Assembly (NCBI RefSeq): GCF_012273895.1
Contig: NC_052118.1
Span: 8,271,164 to 8,335,163, forward strand
DNA length: 64,000 bases
Reading direction: 5' to 3'
Origin: Zerene cesonia
Lineage: Eukaryota; Arthropoda; Insecta; Lepidoptera; Pieridae
Under the pieces are notes generated by a model. The model was given only the letters and a program-made list of their open reading frames with translations, ran no database searches and was not told where the DNA came from. This document shows, piece by piece, positions 59,774 to 64,000 of this stretch (position 1 is its first letter; every line of letters starts with the position of its first letter). The translations under genes were made by a program, and so were the position numbers.

Positions 59774-59950
59774 TAGCTTCTCTAACGTGGCTTCGCACGC
59801 GTATTCAAAGGGAATTCCCGTGAGACTGATATGTGTCACCCTGCTACTATAAATAATACATAGAATTATCACTGTCTAGCTCTAAAAAGACACAAAAATC
59901 ATTTTATTAAATTTCTCCATTGCGATGCGAATGAGAGACAAACTGATAAA
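59774..59950 (-). repeat. Helitron-like element, decayed
   Basis: ACTAGCTTCTCTAACGTGGC, TTCGCACGCGTATTCAAAGG, then CATTGCGATGCGAATGAGAG and ACAAACTGATAAACACACTT. This resembles the layout of 55541-55712 and 48884-49082. Confidence 0.45.
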
Positions 59951-60017
59951 CACACTTGCTCATTTATTATATAAGCAAGGAATTAGAAAACGCATCTACG
60001 TTATTATATAAGATAAT

Positions 60018-60185
60018 CTATGCTAATATTATAAAGCTGAAGAGTTTGTTTGTTTATTATAACGCACTAATCTCAGGAACTACTGGTACGATTTGAAAAA
60101 CTTCTTTCAGTGTTAGATAGCCCATTTATTGAGGAAGGCTATAGGCTATATATACCACGGACGAAGCCGGGGTGGACCGCTGTTA
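60018..60185 (+). repeat. Helitron-like element of the GAAGCCGGGG type
   Basis: CTATGCTAATATTATAAAGC, TGAAGAGTTTGTTTGTTTAT, CGCACTAATCTCAGGAACTA, ACCACGGACGAAGCCGGGGT, GGACCGCTGTTAT. Related to 44710-44826 and 45615-45915. The terminal CTAG is changed to CTGT. Confidence 0.6.
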
Positions 60186-61685
60186 TTTCATAGTAGTGCA
60201 ATTATAATTACAACATTGCAGCTGTAGCCAGTTTCACATAAAGTTATATCGAAAGGTTTATCAGAAGCTTTCATAGTAGTAATGAATAATAAAATACTCT
60301 GTTACAAGATGTATCGTTTACGGGTAGGTATTAAAGCTGTCCCTCCGAAGGAATATTATACTGGAAAGTAGGAAAGGGCATTATTGTATTTACAGAGATT
60401 TATTATTAATGTGTTTTGTATTAGGGTCGTCGTATACTCTGAGGTATATAAATACGTAAATATAGATATAATTAAATTGAATGTAGCTTTGTGTCCTTGG
60501 TTACAAGACCTTTCGGGAAATAAATTTGGATAGAATGTTTGAGCAATTTTCTTATTTCTTCTAAGTCAAAATAATATAGTTTTTTTTTTTACTAAACACT
60601 ATATTTAAAGATGTTTGAAAGATACTTTAATAATAATTTTTATATTTCTTTCCATATTTCACTTAAAGATTCTCTTTGTAAATACCTACTTGGTCAGCCC
60701 TTTGTGTTTTGTTAAACATTTTTTGTGTGCACCAATGCCTGTTTGTATGATTTTTTTTGAGAGTTTTTATGTATGATAAAAAATCAAGCAAAAAAATAAA
60801 AAATCAATATTCCGTCACAGTGAGAATAGATAAAATTAAATATTCGAATACTTTAAAGGGACAAAAATTATTAATAAAAACAAAAAAAAAAATTTTTTTT
60901 TGGTTGTATTGCGTGCCATATAAATGGACATCCTACAGCGTATGTAACGCTCAAAAAACATTACTTTCCATGTGTCGCAGTCGAGTAATAAAATCCGACT
61001 TGAACAATTCCTTCATTTTAAAAGAGAAGTGAAACAGTTAATAATAAGGCAATTTTTTAGATGTACAAGCCCGTACTGCGTTTCCGATTCTAAATAAAAA
61101 ATTGCTTTTTCACCGTCTAGATTGCTAATTTTCTCTTTAGTCTAAACGTAATAAGGAACAAACTTTTTTGCGAAATTAATGTTCGTTTTGCGTGTACCCA
61201 GGTCTTGGATTTATTAGAATTTAGTGTCTTCCAGCGATGTTAATCTTTTTTGAACTATCTTACGATATCTAAAACGGTTTTTACAATGATGCACGGTTAC
61301 GGCAATATGACCTTTATTGTTACTAACCTAAAGGACATTTTTATTATATCAGTCAGCAGTAGTTTTGTGTTACTTGTTTTTGCGGAAGAAGGAAATGTTA
61401 AAGCTTTGTGGACCTTTTACATCAATCTAGTTAGTACAAAAGTAGCTTTTTGTGTCAATTACGTTCACATCTCCACTGAACTGAAAGGAATAAACTGATA
61501 CAGATAAATGGAATATTTTCTATAAAACTAACATTAGGTATATATTTGGGATAAAGATTAGTGCAGGATCGTCGGTTCCACGATAAAGTGCACGCGAGTA
61601 GAGCCATGTGCGAAAAGTTGTAAATTATGTCATGTTAATTTTGCATAAAATCCTTATATACTGCAATGTATATTTTTTTTCTTTT
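60186..61685. other. Intergenic DNA without recognised genes
   Basis: No repeat or exon assigned. Open frames at 60757-61032 and 61250-61498 have no recognisable domain; the first is lysine-rich, as expected of A-rich DNA. Confidence 0.5.
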
Positions 61686-61687
61686 TA

Positions 61688-61998
61688 TGTCTCAGTCGGC
61701 ATTGGAGCTGGTGGGACGCCTGATGGTAAGCGCTACCACCGCCCATGAACATTTGAGAGGCATAACGTCTACAAATGGATTGCCGACTTTAAATTGGGAA
61801 GAGATTAAGAAAGGATTGGCAAGAGGAATAAAGGTAAGGACTGGGATGAGGAAGAAAAAGGATATGGGTCTCCGGCTCCCCCACTCACCGAACAAAACAT
61901 ATCAGAATGCTATTTCACGTCGGACTTCTGTGGGGGTGTGGTGCTTCCCCGGTGCGAGCTGGCCCAATTCATGCCGAAGCGAGCTCAACTTCCACGTA
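61688..61998 (-). repeat. A-tailed SINE-like repeat, near full length
   Basis: A T-run, then GGCATTGGAGCTGGTGGGAC, GGTAAGCGCTACCACCGCCC, TTTAAATTGGGAAGAGATTA, AAAGGATATGGGTCTCCGGC, TCCCCCACTCACCGAAC, GGTGCTTCCCCGGTGCGAGC and CCGAAGCGAGCTCAACTTCC. It lacks the ~15-bp GGTCGATTGCAGACC block. The 132-codon frame at 61666-62064 is a by-product of the repeat, not a gene. Confidence 0.75.
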
Positions 61999-62449
61999 CA
62001 AAAACATTTGTATATTAGCCTCTTCTTTTTCTATTATTTCATGCACTTGCACTGCAGATTCTAAAATGAGATCGAATGGCAGCAATTTTTTATCAAATAC
62101 AAAAAGTATCTCATCAATCTGGTTGAATATTTATTTAATTGTATATAGAATTATCGAGAAACAAAACCAAATAAAATAAAATCGAATTGCAATCTTCATC
62201 TTTCAGAATATCGGCTAAACAGTACCAGTTAGTCTTATGGCGCTATTTAGACATACGAAGTAGTTTATCAAGTTCTGCGATTAATACTAAGTTGCCTTCT
62301 GTTTGTTTTTCCTCCACTACAAAAATAGAAGTTGTATAAACAGCAATTCAAAGCAAACAAGATTAGCATTGATTTATATCGACTGGCGAAGCGTTTGTTT
62401 TTTTCGTCCAGGTAAACATCCAAATGACTTGATACGAAAATATGACATA

Positions 62450-62649
62450 CTAGCTGCGCCCCGCGGTTTCACCCGCGTAAGTCCGTATCCCGTAGGAATA
62501 TCGGGATAAAAAGTTGCCTATATGTTATTCCAGTTGTCCAGCTGTCTATGTACCAAATTTCATTGCAATCGGTTCAGTAGGAATTGCGTGAGAGAGCAAC
62601 AAACACACACACATCCTTACAAACTTTCACATTTATAATATTAGTAGGA
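62450..62649 (-). mobile_element. Non-autonomous Helitron-like element, 200-bp family, copy 7
   Basis: Exactly 200 bp, from CTAGCTGCGCCCCGCGGTTT to TATTAGTAGGA, hairpin intact, flanked by A and T. With copies 3 and 4 it is one of the best preserved, which suggests recent activity. Confidence 0.92.
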
Positions 62650-63720
62650 TAGGATTATAGTAGAAAATGATGTATCGCCTCTAAAAATTATTTTTCGATT
62701 ACTATACTCAATAAGTAATGTAGAAGTAGCATAATATGCTTCAACGATCATTGTATATCTTCATAGTAAATTAAAGTCAATAATTACATTGAGGCAGTTG
62801 GAGTAAAGATGACTGAGGTAGGGTCACTATTGAATTATATTTTTAGGGTACCGTATCATAACACCGCTGCGTCAGCTTGTCTGTCTAACGTCTGACACCA
62901 AGCTGTGTACCATGAGTCATTTCGAATTTTCTACTTAGTTTAGAATCCGAGCACTTATCCTTTTTTTAAATACTTATAATATTATGACTCGTGATATTTT
63001 CCTTCGTGTTTGCTTGGGAAAGCAGTAGATGGCGATGCGAAAAATTCCATAAATAAAAAATTATCATTGTGACATCCAACAAACTATGGAATTACCATGA
63101 AATGTATTTTTATAATGTATTTCTCAATAAATAATATAAACTAATTCCTAAAGGTTTTATTCAGTTTAAAACTAAATAGGAATCTGTGCCTTGAATGTTC
63201 ATTTATTAGAAAAATATCATCTACTTTTAATGGCCCATAAAATATGAAGACATTTCTATTTAGTATTAACGTTTTGAATTTTAAATTCATTAATTTAAAC
63301 GCAAAAGAAGTAATTCCATTCATAATTTTATAAAACTAAATCTATTTAAGGGAAATAATTTCCTTTCTAGCCGGGCCGCATAACGTTAAAGATATAATTC
63401 GAAGTAAGCAATTAGGTGGGCTACGCTGAAGCAATTATTCACAGTTTCTCGACAGTGCATTAAGAGAAAAGGGAAGGATAATTTTTCAGGCCAATTATAA
63501 ATCCACTTTTTGTCGCCGAAAGCTTATTTTTGATGCGGCGAAAGGCCCTTGAGACTTCGCTTTTGAATATGACTTACTTAGGTAATAAATGACTTCTTTT
63601 CGCCGTTTTATCTTATAATGTGACAAATAGGCGAGTGTACGTATAAATTCAATTTTTCAGTTAATTTGTTCTGTGTTATATAAGCGCTTATTTGATAAGT
63701 TTAAATGGATATTATGTAAA
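62650..63720. other. Intergenic DNA without recognised genes
   Basis: No repeat or exon assigned. The block 63360-63560 is less AT-rich than its surroundings and may be conserved non-coding DNA. Confidence 0.45.
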
Positions 63721-63721
63721 T

Positions 63722-63795
63722 GTGCTACCTGATGTTAAGTGGTCAGCATCGTCCATAAGCACTTGTAACACAGGTGATGCCATCCTTTCAGTAAT
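63722..63795 (-). repeat. LINE 3'-end fragment
   Basis: CTACCTGATGTTAAGTGGTC and CATAAGCACTTGTAACACAG are the reverse complement of the 3' part of the LINE at 34678-34870. It is strongly diverged. Confidence 0.55.
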
Positions 63796-64000
63796 ATAAT
63801 GTAGAGATATAACAGCATTGTTCGGTTAGCATTTCTTAAGTCTGAACCCCTATATGCAAATAGATATTCGTATAATACATGTGTATTTCAAAGATTTGTG
63901 ATAATTTAGAAATCCTCTCCATATAAGTTCAAAAACTTCGTAATTTTCCCGTTTCTCTTTATTCTTATGTGTCAAAATTACCATGAAAAATTTGTTAGGA

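Noticed and set aside
60757..61032. Lysine-rich 91-codon open frame
   Set aside because: A-rich DNA readily gives lysine-rich frames; no motif, no splice evidence.
61666..62064. 132-codon open frame
   Set aside because: It coincides with an A-tailed repeat copy; the same peptide words appear wherever the repeat occurs, on either strand, so they reflect DNA similarity rather than selection on a protein.

Overview
The window is AT-rich nuclear DNA from a moth or butterfly (Lepidoptera). Three things point to this: a spliced insect gene with short GC-rich exons in AT-rich introns, many ~200-bp Helitron-type elements of the kind common in lepidopteran genomes, and tRNA-derived SINEs ending in a GAT-repeat tail. 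No prokaryotic or viral gene organisation is seen. The species cannot be named from the sequence.

Only one gene can be supported, the 3' end of a dpr-family gene (defective proboscis extension response; two-Ig cell-surface proteins of neurons) on the + strand. Its last three coding exons are at 2938-3065, 3647-3815 and 5775-5872. They encode the second Ig domain and a short hydrophobic tail that looks like a GPI-attachment signal. Phases match across both introns (phase 0, then phase 1) and all splice sites are GT/AG. The signal peptide and first Ig domain must lie upstream of base 1.

From about 5.9 kb to 64 kb there is no convincing host coding sequence; the open frames there are short, AT-driven or lie inside repeats. 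The region holds: (i) seven copies of one Helitron-like element, mostly 200-201 bp, with 5' TC, 3' CTAG and a subterminal hairpin; (ii) further Helitron-like subfamilies, including a head-to-tail pair at 32.5-33.0 kb; (iii) about eleven copies of an unnamed A-tailed SINE-like repeat of ~300-340 bp; (iv) two tRNA-derived SINE families, one with two copies that keep clean target-site duplications; (v) non-LTR retrotransposon remnants at 34.7, 39.8 and 63.7 kb; (vi) a probable LTR-retrotransposon 5' end at 37.6-38.3 kb; (vii) a 1000-base assembly gap at 38767-39766.

The most unusual non-repeat signals are two perfect inverted repeats (21-bp arms with a 3-nt loop at 22.5 kb; 19-bp arms with a 17-nt loop at 27.2 kb) and three CAGCTG E-boxes spaced exactly 8 bp apart at 24.09 kb. 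I found no evidence for a new multi-gene system. The window reads as a gene 3' end followed by a repeat-filled intergenic region, or the intron of an unseen gene, that may contain regulatory DNA.
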